A stretch of DNA of 64,000 nt from Fluviirhizobium alvei (GTDB taxonomy: Bacteria; Pseudomonadota; Alphaproteobacteria; Rhizobiales; Rhizobiaceae): NCBI RefSeq assembly GCF_030551875.1, contig NZ_JAUOZU010000006.1:434001-498000 (forward strand), given 5' to 3'. Positions 33,667 to 42,648 of this stretch are shown in pieces. The first letter of the stretch is position 1, and each line of letters opens with the position of its first letter. The notes under the pieces are model-generated. The model was not told where the DNA came from and did no database searches. It saw nothing but the letters and a program-made list of their open reading frames with translations. Both the position numbers and the translations under genes were made by a program.

Positions 33667-34860
33667 TTATCGCTCCACCAAAGCCATCTTGGCGTTGAAC
33701 CAGTTCATGAACAGCGATGTCGCCAGGCTGATCGAGACATAGACCAGCATCCAGATCGCGATGATCTCGATGGAATGGCCAGACTGGTTGAGGATGGTGC
33801 CGCCGACGGCCACAAGATCGGCATAACCGATCGCCACGGCCAGAGACGAGTTCTTGGTGAGATTCAGATATTGCGACGTCAACGGTGGAATGATGATCCG
33901 CAGGGCCTGCGGCAGAATGATGAGCCGCGTTGCCAGGTTCGGTCGCACGCCCAGTGCAAACGCCGCTTCGCTTTGCCCTTTCGAGACGCCACGAATGCCG
34001 GCGCGCACGATTTCGGCAATGAAGGAGGCCGTATAGAACGACAATGCGAGGTAGAGGGACAGGAATTCCGGTCCGATCACCGTACCGCCGCGCATGTTGA
34101 ACTTGCCAAGCACCGGAATATCGAACGTGACCGGAAAGCCCGCGACGATCAGCGCCACCAGGGGCAGACCGATGATCAGGCCCAAGCCCGCCAGCAGAAC
34201 CGGCGAACGTTGGCCTGTGGCCATCTGGCGATTGCGGGCCCAGCGCGCATAAAGCACGGTGATAACAATGCCGACGACCAGCGCGACGGGCACGATCCAG
34301 AACCCGTCGCCAAAGACGGGAGCCGGCATGTAGATGCCGCGATTGCTGACAAAGACCGAGAGCGGCAAGGCGAGGGCCGCCTTCACGTCCGGCAGCAGCG
34401 ACAGAACGCCCTTGTACCAGAAGAAGATCACGAGCAGCGGCGGGATGTTGCGGAACACTTCGACATAGACCGTCGAAAGGCGCGCAATCAGCCAGTTGTT
34501 CGAAAGTCGTCCGATGCCGACCAGCAGGCCGATGATCGAGGCCGTCACGATGCCGCAAGCGGCAACGATCAGCGTATTGGTCAATCCGAGAAAGAGCGCG
34601 CGCAGATAGGTCGAGTCACTCGAATATTCGATCGGTGTCTGGGCGATATCGAACCCGGCCCGGCCATTTAGGAATCCGAAGCCGGCGGTCATGTTCGCCT
34701 TGGCCAGGTTCTGCGACGCATTGGTCCCGGCATACCAGATCAGCCAGACGATAAAGAGTACCGTGAGAGCCTGATAGGCAAACTGGCGTAGTTCAGGATT
34801 GTAGAGCAGGTTTTGCGCAGGTCGTTTGGACGGCGCCGAACCGGCAACTGGAGCTGCCAT
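33667..34860 (-). CDS. aapQ: General amino acid ABC transporter permease AapQ
   Basis: A 397-residue permease with about eight hydrophobic helices. The C-terminal half holds the EAA-like loop: [20 protein letters not shown] followed by [17 protein letters not shown]. It pairs with AapM to form the pore. The gene begins 99 bases after the stop of aapJ, a gap that contains a perfect hairpin. That arrangement normally lets the binding protein be made in excess over the membrane parts. Confidence 0.94.
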   Translation of the reverse strand: MAAPVAGSAPSKRPAQNLLYNPELRQFAYQALTVLFIVWLIWYAGTNASQNLAKANMTAGFGFLNGRAGFDIAQTPIEYSSDSTYLRALFLGLTNTLIVAACGIVTASIIGLLVGIGRLSNNWLIARLSTVYVEVFRNIPPLLVIFFWYKGVLSLLPDVKAALALPLSVFVSNRGIYMPAPVFGDGFWIVPVALVVGIVITVLYARWARNRQMATGQRSPVLLAGLGLIIGLPLVALIVAGFPVTFDIPVLGKFNMRGGTVIGPEFLSLYLALSFYTASFIAEIVRAGIRGVSKGQSEAAFALGVRPNLATRLIILPQALRIIIPPLTSQYLNLTKNSSLAVAIGYADLVAVGGTILNQSGHSIEIIAIWMLVYVSISLATSLFMNWFNAKMALVER

Positions 34861-34913
34861 GCATTTTTCCCCTCTTCCGTTGCCCTGTATCCGGGCGTTT
34901 TTATCGGAATGAA

Positions 34914-34937
34914 CGGGAAGGCGTTTTCGCCTTCCCG
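34914..34937 (-). terminator. Hairpin between aapJ and aapQ
   Basis: CGGGAAGGCG (34914-34923) pairs perfectly with CGCCTTCCCG (34928-34937) around TTTT. In the minus-strand transcript no U run follows, so it probably stabilises the aapJ 3' end or terminates partially and does not end the operon. Confidence 0.6.
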
Positions 34938-34959
34938 GCAGTCAGGTGTCCGCGAAGAC

Positions 34960-35988
34960 TTAGCGGATCGGCGGCGAGTACTGCAGACCACCCTTGGTCC
35001 ACAGGGCGTTCAGGCCGCGTTCGATCTTGAGGTTCGAGCCCTGGCCGACATTGCGTTCGAAGCTTTCGCCGTAATTGCCGACCTGCTTGACGATGTTGTA
35101 GGCCCACTTCTCGTCAAGACCGAGATCCTTGCCGATCGTCTGGTCCTTTTCTTCGCCGAGGAAGCGCTTGATGTCCGGATTTTCGGACTTGGTCATCTCA
35201 TCGACATTGGCCGTGGTGATGCCGAATTCTTCAGCCGTCACCATCGCGTAATGTGCCCAGGTCACGATGTCGAACCACTTGGAATCGTTCTGGCGAACGG
35301 CCGGTCCGAGCGGCTCCTTGGAAATGATTTCCGGAAGGATGACATGGTCGGCCGGGTTCGACAGCGACAGGCGGATCGAATAAAGGCCGGACTGGTCGGT
35401 CGTGTAGACGTCGCAACGGCCGGCCTGGTAGGCGGCGTCGACTTCTTCCTGCTTTTCGAACACGACCGGCTTGTATTCGAGGTTGTTGGCCTTGAAGTAG
35501 TCGGCGAGATTGAGTTCGGTCGTGGTACCCGACTGAACGCAGACGGCAGCGCCCGACAGTTCGAGAGCCGACTTCACTTCCAGCTTCTTCGGAACCATGA
35601 AGCCCTGGCCGTCATAGTAATTGACGGCGCGGAAATCGAAGCCAAGCTGCGAGTCACGGCTGACGGTCCAGGTCGTGTTGCGGGCCAGCATGTCGATTTC
35701 GCCCGACTGCAGTGCCGGGAAGCGGTCCTTGGCGGAGAGGGGGGTGTACTTCACCTTGGTTGCATCGCCGAACACGGCGGCTGCGACGGCACGGCACAGG
35801 TCGACATCGAGACCCGACCAGTTGCCGGAAGAATCCTGGGCGCCGAAGCCAGCCAGGTTCGACCCGTTGACGCCGCACTGTACGAACCCCTTTGCCTTGA
35901 CGTCTTCAAGCGTCCCTGCATGCGCGGCAGATGCGCCCAGTGCGATGATCGCTGCGCCGATGGCGCCTGTCAAAAGCTGCTTGGTCAT
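34960..35988 (-). CDS. aapJ: Amino acid-binding periplasmic protein AapJ
   Basis: A 342-residue solute-binding protein. The start at 35988 (MTKQLLTGAIGAAIIALGAS) has AGGTTGGA upstream and gives a signal peptide cut after AAHA, before GTLEDVKAKGFVQCG. The binding domain pattern GLDVDLCRAVAAAVFGDATK and the RDSQLGFDFRAVNYYDGQGF stretch fit family 3 amino acid-binding proteins. There is no lipobox cysteine, so it is soluble in the periplasm. It is the first gene of the aap operon. A hairpin directly downstream probably raises its expression relative to the permeases. Confidence 0.95.
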   Translation of the reverse strand: MTKQLLTGAIGAAIIALGASAAHAGTLEDVKAKGFVQCGVNGSNLAGFGAQDSSGNWSGLDVDLCRAVAAAVFGDATKVKYTPLSAKDRFPALQSGEIDMLARNTTWTVSRDSQLGFDFRAVNYYDGQGFMVPKKLEVKSALELSGAAVCVQSGTTTELNLADYFKANNLEYKPVVFEKQEEVDAAYQAGRCDVYTTDQSGLYSIRLSLSNPADHVILPEIISKEPLGPAVRQNDSKWFDIVTWAHYAMVTAEEFGITTANVDEMTKSENPDIKRFLGEEKDQTIGKDLGLDEKWAYNIVKQVGNYGESFERNVGQGSNLKIERGLNALWTKGGLQYSPPIR

Positions 35989-36317
35989 TTTTTCCAACCT
36001 TTTGATTTGTTGTCTGTTTCCCCGCCGGGCCCTGATCGGGCCCAGCCGCCGCTCCGGTTTCCCTTCCGGAATAGACGTTCTATTACAACAGTCGCAAAAA
36101 CACCGTTCGTCAAGATCAACGATTGATAATGCAAAAAAAATTGCGACTTTTTGCTGAAATGTGAAAAAAAGTGCAGCAAACGGCTCTGCAAATAGGCTTG
36201 TTGGCGAATAAAATTGCGTTTTCTGTAGGTATCCCGGCATTCCACTTCGCAAATGCGCCAGCCTTGACCGCGGCTTTGTCCTATGAAAAGTCGGTGGGAG
36301 AGAGACAGGAAGGTCAA
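35989..36317. other. Divergent control region of aapJ and metC-type gene
   Basis: About 330 bases, with an A-rich core at 36128-36172. No SAM riboswitch pattern or near-consensus promoter is clear. AGGAAGG at 36307-36313 is the ribosome-binding site of the plus-strand gene. Confidence 0.45.
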
Positions 36318-37511
36318 ATGAGCAGCAAGTTTGAGAATGCGGAAGAATGGGGTGACAACACGAGCCTCGTCCATAGCGGCTACAACCCGCGCGACTATTT
36401 CGGGTTCGTCAATCCGCCGGTCGTCCATGCGTCGACGGTCCTCTATCCCGATGCCAACACGCTGGAAACCCGAGCGCAGAAGTATACTTATGGCACGAGG
36501 GGAACCCCGACGACGGATGCCCTGTGCGCCGCCATCGACGAGCTGGAAGGCTCGGCGGGCACGATCCTTGTCCCGTCGGGTCTCGCTGCCGTCACGGTTC
36601 CGTTCCTCGCATTCCTGCGGGCGGGAGACCATGTTCTGGTTGTTGATTCGGTCTATTATCCGACTCGCCATTTCTGCGACACGATGCTGAAGAAACTGGG
36701 GATCGAGACGGAATATTATCATCCCTCGATCGGGGCAGACATTGCCTCGCTGTGCCGTCCCAACACGCGGCTCGTGCATCTGGAGGCGCCGGGTTCCAAC
36801 ACGTTCGAAATGCAGGACGTACGCGCAACCGCAGAAGCTGCCAAGGCGCATGGCGCCATCGTGACGATGGACAATACCTGGGCGACACCGCTCTATTTCA
36901 AGCCGCTCGATTTTGGCGTCGACATTTCCATCCATGCCGCCACAAAGTACCCGTCAGGCCATTCGGACATTCTGATGGGCACAGTGTCGGCGAACGACCG
37001 TTGCTGGGCAGAGCTCAAGGAAGCGACCGTTACGCTCGGCATCTGCGGCGCACCGGATGATTCCTACCAGATCCTCCGCGGTCTGCGCACGATGGGCCTT
37101 CGGCTGGAACGTCATCAGCAGAGTGCGCTGGAGATTGCCCAGTGGCTCGAAAGCCGTGACGATGTCGCAAAGGTCCTGCATCCGGCCCTGCCGTCCTTCG
37201 AAGGCCATGAGATCTGGAAGCGCGACTTCAAAGGCGCGAGCGGCGTCTTCTCCTTCATCCTCAAGAGCCCGGATGCGTCGAGCTACAAGCTGCGTTCGCA
37301 CGCCTTTCTCGATGCTCTGAAACTCTTCGGGCTCGGATATTCCTGGGGCGGCTACGAAAGCCTGGCCGTGCCCGTCAATCTCGGCGATCGCAAGCTTTCC
37401 AAGCCCACGGTCGAGGGGCCGGTGATCCGCCTGCAGATTGGTCTCGAAGATGCTGTGGATCTGAAGCGCGACCTCGAAGCCGGCTTTGCCGCGGCGGCCG
37501 AAGCCAAATAG
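36318..37511 (+). CDS. metC: Cystathionine beta-lyase-type PLP enzyme
   Basis: A 397-residue Cys/Met-metabolism PLP enzyme. The start at ATG 36318 (MSSKFENAEEWGDNTSLVHS) follows AGGAAGG. YGTRGTPTTDAL and SGLAAVTVPFLAFLRAGDHV are the cofactor phosphate-binding region, and the Schiff-base lysine is in HAATKYPSGHSDILMG. The family member most similar in layout is cystathionine beta-lyase, which releases homocysteine, ammonia and pyruvate from cystathionine for methionine synthesis. Gamma-lyases and gamma-synthases share the fold, so the exact reaction is inferred. Confidence 0.88.
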   Translation: MSSKFENAEEWGDNTSLVHSGYNPRDYFGFVNPPVVHASTVLYPDANTLETRAQKYTYGTRGTPTTDALCAAIDELEGSAGTILVPSGLAAVTVPFLAFLRAGDHVLVVDSVYYPTRHFCDTMLKKLGIETEYYHPSIGADIASLCRPNTRLVHLEAPGSNTFEMQDVRATAEAAKAHGAIVTMDNTWATPLYFKPLDFGVDISIHAATKYPSGHSDILMGTVSANDRCWAELKEATVTLGICGAPDDSYQILRGLRTMGLRLERHQQSALEIAQWLESRDDVAKVLHPALPSFEGHEIWKRDFKGASGVFSFILKSPDASSYKLRSHAFLDALKLFGLGYSWGGYESLAVPVNLGDRKLSKPTVEGPVIRLQIGLEDAVDLKRDLEAGFAAAAEAK

Positions 37512-37524
37512 TTAAGTGAAGGCA

Positions 37525-37560
37525 CAAGGCGCTTGGCTGGTGGATCAGCCCGGCGCCTTG
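37525..37560. terminator. Branched hairpin between convergent genes
   Basis: CAAGGCGC (37525-37532) pairs with GCGCCTTG (37553-37560), and inside it GGCTG pairs with CAGCC. It spans the stop codon of the minus-strand gene and has no T tract, so it is at best a weak bidirectional terminator. Confidence 0.35.
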
Positions 37561-38699
37561 TAGCCATAAAGCCAGTCGAGATCGGCGGCGACATTTTCCG
37601 GGCTGCGAAGCCGAAGCACGAGATCGCGTGCGAGCCGGACTGGCCCACGCGCATGATAGGCGAACTTGTTGAAGGCGCCGCGCGAACGCACCTGGGCGAC
37701 GCGCTGACGGCGGGTGCGCTCGAAAAACAGCAGCGCATCGGCAAGCGACACATCGGCCGTCGTGATTCCTGCCAGTTCATATGCATCTTCGATCGCCATG
37801 GCCGCCCCCTGGGCGGCAAACGGCGTCATCGCATGGGCGGCATCGCCAACCAGAATGCTGTGATTGCCATCGGTCCAGCGGCCTTCGCTGACGCCAAACA
37901 GCGGCCACCAGGTCGGCTTCGGTGCATAGGACAGAAGCGTGCGGATATCGCGATGCCAGCCGCTGAACTGCTTCACCATGTCGGAACGATGGCTGGGATT
38001 GCAATCCGCCGCCCAGGTCTCACCAGGATTGGTTCCGCTTGCCAGCGCCACCACGTTGAAGGCACCCGAATCCTTGAGCGGATAGGCGACAATATGGGCC
38101 CGCGGTCCGACGAAGGCGGTTACATTGCGCGGATTGAGGAAGGAGGGCGCATCCTTCTGCGGAATGATGAAGCGCCAGGCAACCATGCCTGAAAAGACCG
38201 GATGGCCGGCTTCGGGAATCTTCTTGCGAAATTTCGACCAGACGCCATCCGCACCGACCAGAAGATCGGGAACGGTTCCCGTAGCGCGAATGACATCAGC
38301 TTGCGAATCGATGGCGCTATCGAGCCGAAGCGTGATCAGTGGGTTTTCTTCCGCGGCCTCCAGCAATACCTTCTGCAGCGTCGCCCTGTGAATGGCGGCG
38401 TAGGGAGAGCCCCAGCGTTGGGCGGCAAGCGTCTTGGCCGCAATTGCAGTGACCGGAGCGAGCGTCGCTCCGGAGACCAGACAGATATTGTCCGGCTCCC
38501 GCCAGAGATCCTTCAGACGCTCCGTCAGGCCAAGCTGGTTGAGCACATGGGTGGCATTGGGAGACAATTGCAGCCCTGCGCCAACCTCCTGGAGCTTGCT
38601 GGTCCGCTCGAAAATGGTCGAGGGAACGCCCTTGCGCGCATAGGAGAGCGCAGTCACAAGACCGGCTATGCCGGCGCCGATCACGGCTACAGATTTCAT
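37545..38699 (-). CDS. FAD-dependent aromatic-ring monooxygenase
   Basis: A 384-residue flavoprotein of the salicylate/p-hydroxybenzoate hydroxylase superfamily. The N-terminal dinucleotide-binding motif is GAGIAGLVTALSYARKG, the second flavin motif is GADGVWSKFR (about residues 147-156), and the third is VGDAAHAMTPFAAQGAAMAI (about 290-309). These enzymes use NAD(P)H and oxygen to hydroxylate an aromatic ring. The gene is alone on its strand, so the substrate cannot be inferred from neighbours. Its closest general type is the salicylate 1-monooxygenase-like group common in rhizobia. Confidence 0.9.
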   Translation of the reverse strand: MKSVAVIGAGIAGLVTALSYARKGVPSTIFERTSKLQEVGAGLQLSPNATHVLNQLGLTERLKDLWREPDNICLVSGATLAPVTAIAAKTLAAQRWGSPYAAIHRATLQKVLLEAAEENPLITLRLDSAIDSQADVIRATGTVPDLLVGADGVWSKFRKKIPEAGHPVFSGMVAWRFIIPQKDAPSFLNPRNVTAFVGPRAHIVAYPLKDSGAFNVVALASGTNPGETWAADCNPSHRSDMVKQFSGWHRDIRTLLSYAPKPTWWPLFGVSEGRWTDGNHSILVGDAAHAMTPFAAQGAAMAIEDAYELAGITTADVSLADALLFFERTRRQRVAQVRSRGAFNKFAYHARGPVRLARDLVLRLRSPENVAADLDWLYGYKAPG

Positions 38700-38731
38700 T
38701 TTACCATCCTGGCCACTTCGGGCCAGGCCTT

Positions 38732-38977
38732 TCAGGCTGCGTGCTCGACGAAAACACAGCCGGCAGGATTGGACTGATCTGCCTTCAATGCCGGGTTATA
38801 GCGATAGAGCGTGGAGCAATAGGAACAGATCTTCTCGTTTTCATCCCCCATATCGATATAGATATGCGGATGGTCGAACGGAGAGGAAGCGCCGGTGCAC
38901 ATGAACTCCTTGACCCCGATCTCGATAGTCTTGTATCCGCCATCATTCTGGAAGTGAGGAACGCTGTGTCCGGCCAT
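38732..38977 (-). CDS. Zinc-finger (CHCC) domain protein
   Basis: An 81-residue protein; start chosen at 38977 (MAGHSVPHFQND), with an alternative ATG six codons upstream. The pattern Cys...His...EKICSYCSTLYRY is that of the CHCC zinc-finger family (NDUFS6-like; PF10276). In mitochondria and alphaproteobacteria the family is linked to respiratory complex I assembly. The gene is monocistronic here. Confidence 0.82.
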   Translation of the reverse strand: MAGHSVPHFQNDGGYKTIEIGVKEFMCTGASSPFDHPHIYIDMGDENEKICSYCSTLYRYNPALKADQSNPAGCVFVEHAA

Positions 38978-39103
38978 GCCAGTCTCCGAAGTCATGTCAT
39001 TTTGTGGCGCAACATAGAGATGTTCGGAGCAAAAGTGTAGGGGTCTAAATGCCGCAAACCACATCCATCCGCCAAAATTGTGACGATCGGAAGCTGACCC
39101 GCG

Positions 39104-39889
39104 ATGCACCTCAATCCACCGGCATTTCAACAGTTCCAGCATGACGGGCTGTCTTTATCCTATTTCGATGCCGGCCACGCCGCCGGAAAGCCAGTCCTTC
39201 TCATTCACGGATTTGCCTCCTCGGCGATGGTCAACTGGGTGCATCCCGGCTGGCTGCAGACGCTCGAAAAGGCTGGCCGCCGCGTTATCGCCATCGATAA
39301 TCGCGGCCATGGCCGCAGCGGTAAACCACATGAGGCAAAGGCTTATAATCCCAACATCATGGCCGAGGATGTGCGCGCGCTGCTGGATCATCTCGATATC
39401 GAGACGGCAGATGTGATCGGCTATTCGATGGGCGCGCGGATTTCCGCGTTTCTCGCGCTCGCCCATCCGAATCGGATCCGCTCTCTCGTCTGGGGCGGCC
39501 TGGGTATCGGGCTGGTTCGCGGCGTCGGCGACTGGGATCCGATCGCCGAGGCGCTTTTGGCACCGAGTCTCGATGTCGTCACCCATGAGCGCGGACGCAT
39601 GTTTCGGGCGTTCGCGGACAAGACGGGCAGCGACCGAATTGCGCTTGCCGCCTGCATCTCCTCCAATCGCGTGCTCGTGACGGAAGCCGAACTGGCGCGT
39701 CTCATGATGCCGACGCTTATCTGCGTCGGCACCACAGACGATATCGCCGGCTCACCGCATGAACTCGCAGACCTGATGCCTGATGCGCGTGCGATCGACA
39801 TTCCGGGCCGCGATCATATGCTGGCGGTGGGTGATCGCGTCTTCAAGAAAGCGGTTCTCGATTTCTACGAAGAGCTGGGTGAGGATTGA
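39104..39889 (+). CDS. Alpha/beta-fold hydrolase
   Basis: A 261-residue single-domain alpha/beta hydrolase. The oxyanion region LLIHGFASSAMVNW lies at about residues 32-45, the nucleophile elbow is GYSMGARI (Ser near residue 109), the acid is probably Asp in VGTTDDIAGSPHELADL, and the base is the His in IPGRDHMLAVGDRVF. No signal peptide is present, so it is cytosolic. The substrate is unknown; the neighbouring enoyl-CoA hydratase on the opposite strand ends 12 bases away. Confidence 0.88.
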   Translation: MHLNPPAFQQFQHDGLSLSYFDAGHAAGKPVLLIHGFASSAMVNWVHPGWLQTLEKAGRRVIAIDNRGHGRSGKPHEAKAYNPNIMAEDVRALLDHLDIETADVIGYSMGARISAFLALAHPNRIRSLVWGGLGIGLVRGVGDWDPIAEALLAPSLDVVTHERGRMFRAFADKTGSDRIALAACISSNRVLVTEAELARLMMPTLICVGTTDDIAGSPHELADLMPDARAIDIPGRDHMLAVGDRVFKKAVLDFYEELGED

Positions 39890-39901
39890 GGTAATCCTTC
39901 G

Positions 39902-40696
39902 TCACCGGCCGGTGAATTGTGGCGACCGTTTCTCGGCGAAAGCCTTGCGGCCCTCGGCATAGTCGGCGCTGTCGAAAGTGACGGCACCGGCCGCGACTGC
40001 CGCGTCAAACGAGGTCGGGTCACCATTGATCGCTGCCTGGATGGCAAGGCTGGAAGCCCTGATCGACAGCGGTGCATTGGCGGCGATCGTTTGGGCAAGA
40101 TCCATCGCCCGCGATGTCGCGCCGCCGACGGCTGTGACCTCGGCAAGGAAGCCGTGATCGTAAAGCTCCGACGCCGAAAAGCGCCGCGCGGTATAAAGGG
40201 CTATCTTGGTCCATTGGGTGCCGAGCGCATCGACAATATCGCCGATCGCATCGGCCGGATAGGCAAGGCCCAGCCGGGCTGCGGGGACTGCAAAGGAAGC
40301 CCCGGCTTCGGCAATGCGAATATCGGCCGCAGCAGCAAGCCCGAAGCCGCCGCCAAAACAGATACCGGCAATCGCCGCGATCACCGGCACTGGCGATTGC
40401 CGCACGGCGCGGAAGGCTGCGCTGTTAAGCGCTTCATAGGCGAGGGCGGTTTCGGTGTCGCGCCGGACGCGGTCGAATTCTGAAATGTCGGCTCCGGCTG
40501 AAAAATCGGTCCCTTCGCCCGCAAGAACGATGGCGCGTGCACCCGCTTGTGTCAGCGCGTCGATTGCCTCGGGAAAAGAAGCCCACATGGCCTGATCGAC
40601 CGCATTCTTGCGACCCGGATTGGCCATCACGATATGGCCGGTCAGGCCCTCGAGCCGCGTCCGCAACCGGTTTTCCGCATAGGTCCTTTCAAACAC
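39902..40696 (-). CDS. Enoyl-CoA hydratase/isomerase family protein
   Basis: A 264-residue crotonase-fold enzyme. It has the CoA-binding loop EGTDFSAGADISEFDRVR near residues 60-80 and the oxyanion-hole segment IAGICFGGGFGLAAAADIRI (about 108-127). The catalytic Glu position after the second loop is not obvious: ARLGLAYPADAIGDIVDALG lacks the usual Glu, so hydratase activity is uncertain and another crotonase reaction is possible. Convergent with the hydrolase at 39104. Confidence 0.88.
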   Translation of the reverse strand: MFERTYAENRLRTRLEGLTGHIVMANPGRKNAVDQAMWASFPEAIDALTQAGARAIVLAGEGTDFSAGADISEFDRVRRDTETALAYEALNSAAFRAVRQSPVPVIAAIAGICFGGGFGLAAAADIRIAEAGASFAVPAARLGLAYPADAIGDIVDALGTQWTKIALYTARRFSASELYDHGFLAEVTAVGGATSRAMDLAQTIAANAPLSIRASSLAIQAAINGDPTSFDAAVAAGAVTFDSADYAEGRKAFAEKRSPQFTGR

Positions 40697-40772
40697 GTCG
40701 ACATCACCCCATTTCTATCTGAATGCAGATGGCTTATAATAAGTGGCGAGAATAGCAACAAGGAGAGCGGCA

Positions 40773-41597
40773 ATGGCCGTAAAGACGGAAGTCCGGAGCG
40801 CAGATCATATCTCTGCAGTCGATCCGATCTGGAGCGCGTTGCGCCAGGAAGCACAGTCGGCCGCCGATGCCGATCCTGTTCTGGCTGCCTTTCTCTATTC
40901 GACCGTGATCAATCACCGGAGCCTGGAAGATTGCGTCATCTACCGGATCTGCGAACGGCTGGACCATCCCGATATGCAGGCGATCCTGCTGCGCCAGACC
41001 TTTGAGGAAATGCGCGATGACTGGCCGGAATGGAGCGACATCATTCGCGTCGATATCCAGGCCTATTATGATCGCGATCCGGTGTGCACGCGCTATCTCG
41101 AGCCGGTTCTCTATTTCAAGGGCTTCCATGCGATCCAGACCCACAGGCTCGCCCATTGGCTCATGAAGAAGGGGCGCAAGGACTTCGCCCTCTATCTGCA
41201 GAGCCGCTCGTCGAGCGTGTTCCAGACCGACATCAATCCTGCCGCGAAGGTCGGCAAGGGCTTCTTCCTCGATCACGCGACGGGGCTTGTGGTCGGTGAG
41301 ACCGCAACGATCGGCGACAATGTCTCAATCCTGCAGGGTGTGACGCTTGGCGGTACGGGCAAGGAGAGCGGCGATCGTCATCCCAAGGTCGGCAACGGCG
41401 TTCTGATCGGCGCCGGCGCCAAGGTTCTCGGCAATATCGAAATCGGCTGCTGCTCGCGCATCGCCTCGGGTTCGGTGGTTCTGAAGCCGGTTCCGCCGAA
41501 CACGACCGTCGCAGGCGTTCCGGCAAAGGTGGTTGGCGAAGCGGGCTGCTCCGAACCCTCACGCGCCATGAACCAGATCCTGCCGGCGATGGAATAA
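40773..41597 (+). CDS. cysE: Serine O-acetyltransferase
   Basis: A 274-residue enzyme making O-acetylserine, the carbon skeleton for cysteine synthesis. Start at ATG 40773 behind AAGGAGAG. The N-terminal helical domain (PIWSALRQEAQSAADADPVL onward) is followed by a left-handed beta-helix of hexapeptide repeats from about residue 165, with catalytic His in FLDHATGLVVGETA, then GGTGKESGDRHPKVGNGVLI and VAGVPAKVVG. In the cytosol it associates with O-acetylserine sulfhydrylase in other bacteria. No cysK lies nearby. Confidence 0.95.
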   Translation: MAVKTEVRSADHISAVDPIWSALRQEAQSAADADPVLAAFLYSTVINHRSLEDCVIYRICERLDHPDMQAILLRQTFEEMRDDWPEWSDIIRVDIQAYYDRDPVCTRYLEPVLYFKGFHAIQTHRLAHWLMKKGRKDFALYLQSRSSSVFQTDINPAAKVGKGFFLDHATGLVVGETATIGDNVSILQGVTLGGTGKESGDRHPKVGNGVLIGAGAKVLGNIEIGCCSRIASGSVVLKPVPPNTTVAGVPAKVVGEAGCSEPSRAMNQILPAME

Positions 41598-41690
41598 GGC
41601 TGGACGATCGCCGACCGGGGTCACTTTCGTGTTTACACACCGGGATGGCCATGGCAAAAGCCGCGCAATCGAACCGCAAGGAGCTTTGAC

Positions 41691-41894
41691 GTGAAGCCAG
41701 ACGAACTCAAGAAACTCGATGCCTATCTGAAGCGGGTGCTCAATCCGAACATCAGCGTCAAGGCCCGGCCGCGCAAGAACGACTCGGCCGAAGTCTATAA
41801 CGGCGACGAGTTTCTCGGTGTGATCTACCGCGACGATGAGGACGGTGACCTGTCCTACAACTTCTCGATGGCGATCCTCGACGTCGATCTCTGA
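41691..41894 (+). CDS. DUF3126 family protein
   Basis: A 67-residue protein starting at GTG 41691 with AAGGAG upstream. The pattern KPDELKKLDAYLKRVLNPNI and then VIYRDDEDGDLSYNFSMAIL matches the DUF3126 family of alphaproteobacteria, which usually follows cysE. No catalytic motif is visible. It lies 93 bases after cysE and may be co-transcribed. Confidence 0.85.
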   Translation: MKPDELKKLDAYLKRVLNPNISVKARPRKNDSAEVYNGDEFLGVIYRDDEDGDLSYNFSMAILDVDL

Positions 41895-41983
41895 CATCGA
41901 TCCGCCGATCCGGCGATCGAAACTTTCCGAACCCTCGAATGCCGGTCCGCCGCGTTCGGGGGTTTTGTTTATCGTCAAAATTG

Positions 41984-42023
41984 TGCGGCGCAATATCTGC
42001 TCTTGACAATTTTGTGCAATGCA
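41984..42023. promoter_or_regulatory. Two TGC-N3-GCA sites at the phasin promoter
   Basis: TGCGGCGCA (41984-41992) and TGCAATGCA (42015-42023) are both TGC-N3-GCA, 31 bases centre to centre (three helical turns). The second fills the spacer of the phasin promoter. PhaR, the repressor of phasin genes in PHB-making bacteria, binds TGC-rich palindromes of this type, so these are good operator candidates. Confidence 0.6.
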
Positions 42024-42031
42024 TATATTAT
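42003..42031 (+). promoter_or_regulatory. Promoter of the phasin gene
   Basis: TTGACA (42003-42008), 17-base spacer, TATTAT (42026-42031): a near-consensus sigma-70-type promoter, about 35 bases before the start codon. Confidence 0.8.
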
Positions 42032-42066
42032 GAATACATAATAACAATTGGAAGGACGGAAATACC

Positions 42067-42417
42067 ATGTTCAAGTTTGATGACACGAGTGCATACGGCA
42101 AGGAAGCAATGGATTCCGTGCTGACGAGCTATTCCACGGCAGCCAAGGGCTTCCAGGCTATCGCTGCCGAGACGGCTGACTATTCCAAGAAGAGCTTTGA
42201 AGCGACTGTCTCGCACTACGAAAAGCTGATGGCGACCAAGAGCGTCGAAGCCGCTTTCGAACTGCAGTCGTCTTTCGCGAAGTCCTCGATGGAATCCTTC
42301 ATCGCCGAGATGAGCAAGATCGGCGAAATGTATGTCGATCTCGCCAAGGGCGCCTTCAAGCCGGTCGAAGCCGCAGCTTCCAAGGTTGCAGAAGCCATCG
42401 AAACCAAGGCTGCCTGA
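42067..42417 (+). CDS. Phasin family protein
   Basis: A 116-residue helical protein with the phasin (PF09361) layout: amphipathic helices ETADYSKKSFEATVSHYEKL then SVEAAFELQSSFAKSSMESF and a C-terminal VEAAASKVAEAIETKAA. Phasins coat polyhydroxybutyrate granules and control their number and size. The gene has its own near-consensus promoter, an AAGGA ribosome-binding site and its own terminator, fitting the high expression typical of phasins. The polymer synthase genes are not in this window. Confidence 0.92.
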   Translation: MFKFDDTSAYGKEAMDSVLTSYSTAAKGFQAIAAETADYSKKSFEATVSHYEKLMATKSVEAAFELQSSFAKSSMESFIAEMSKIGEMYVDLAKGAFKPVEAAASKVAEAIETKAA

Positions 42418-42474
42418 TAAAGGCTCCAGCCTTTGCCAGATAGGCCGGTCTTGTCGCTGGCCACATTTCAGACG

Positions 42475-42512
42475 AACCCGTCGAGCATCTCGGCGGGTTT
42501 GTTCGTTTTTCC
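42475..42512 (+). terminator. Rho-independent terminator of the phasin gene
   Basis: AACCCGTCGAG (42475-42485) pairs with CTCGGCGGGTT (42489-42499), one G-T pair, followed by TGTTCGTTTTT. Confidence 0.78.
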
Positions 42513-42648
42513 ACGCTCATCTTCAGTGTCCGATCCCGTATTCTCCCGGCTCGGGGCTTGCGGATGGCTCTGCCTCTTGTCGCATCGCCACGTCACCTTG
42601 AGGAAAGTTTAACGTTTTAATGTTGCGGGACGATAAAAGGGTCTTAAA

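Noticed and set aside
36171-36317. SAM-II riboswitch upstream of the metC-type gene
   Set aside because: I looked for the conserved pairing and loop sequences and did not find them.
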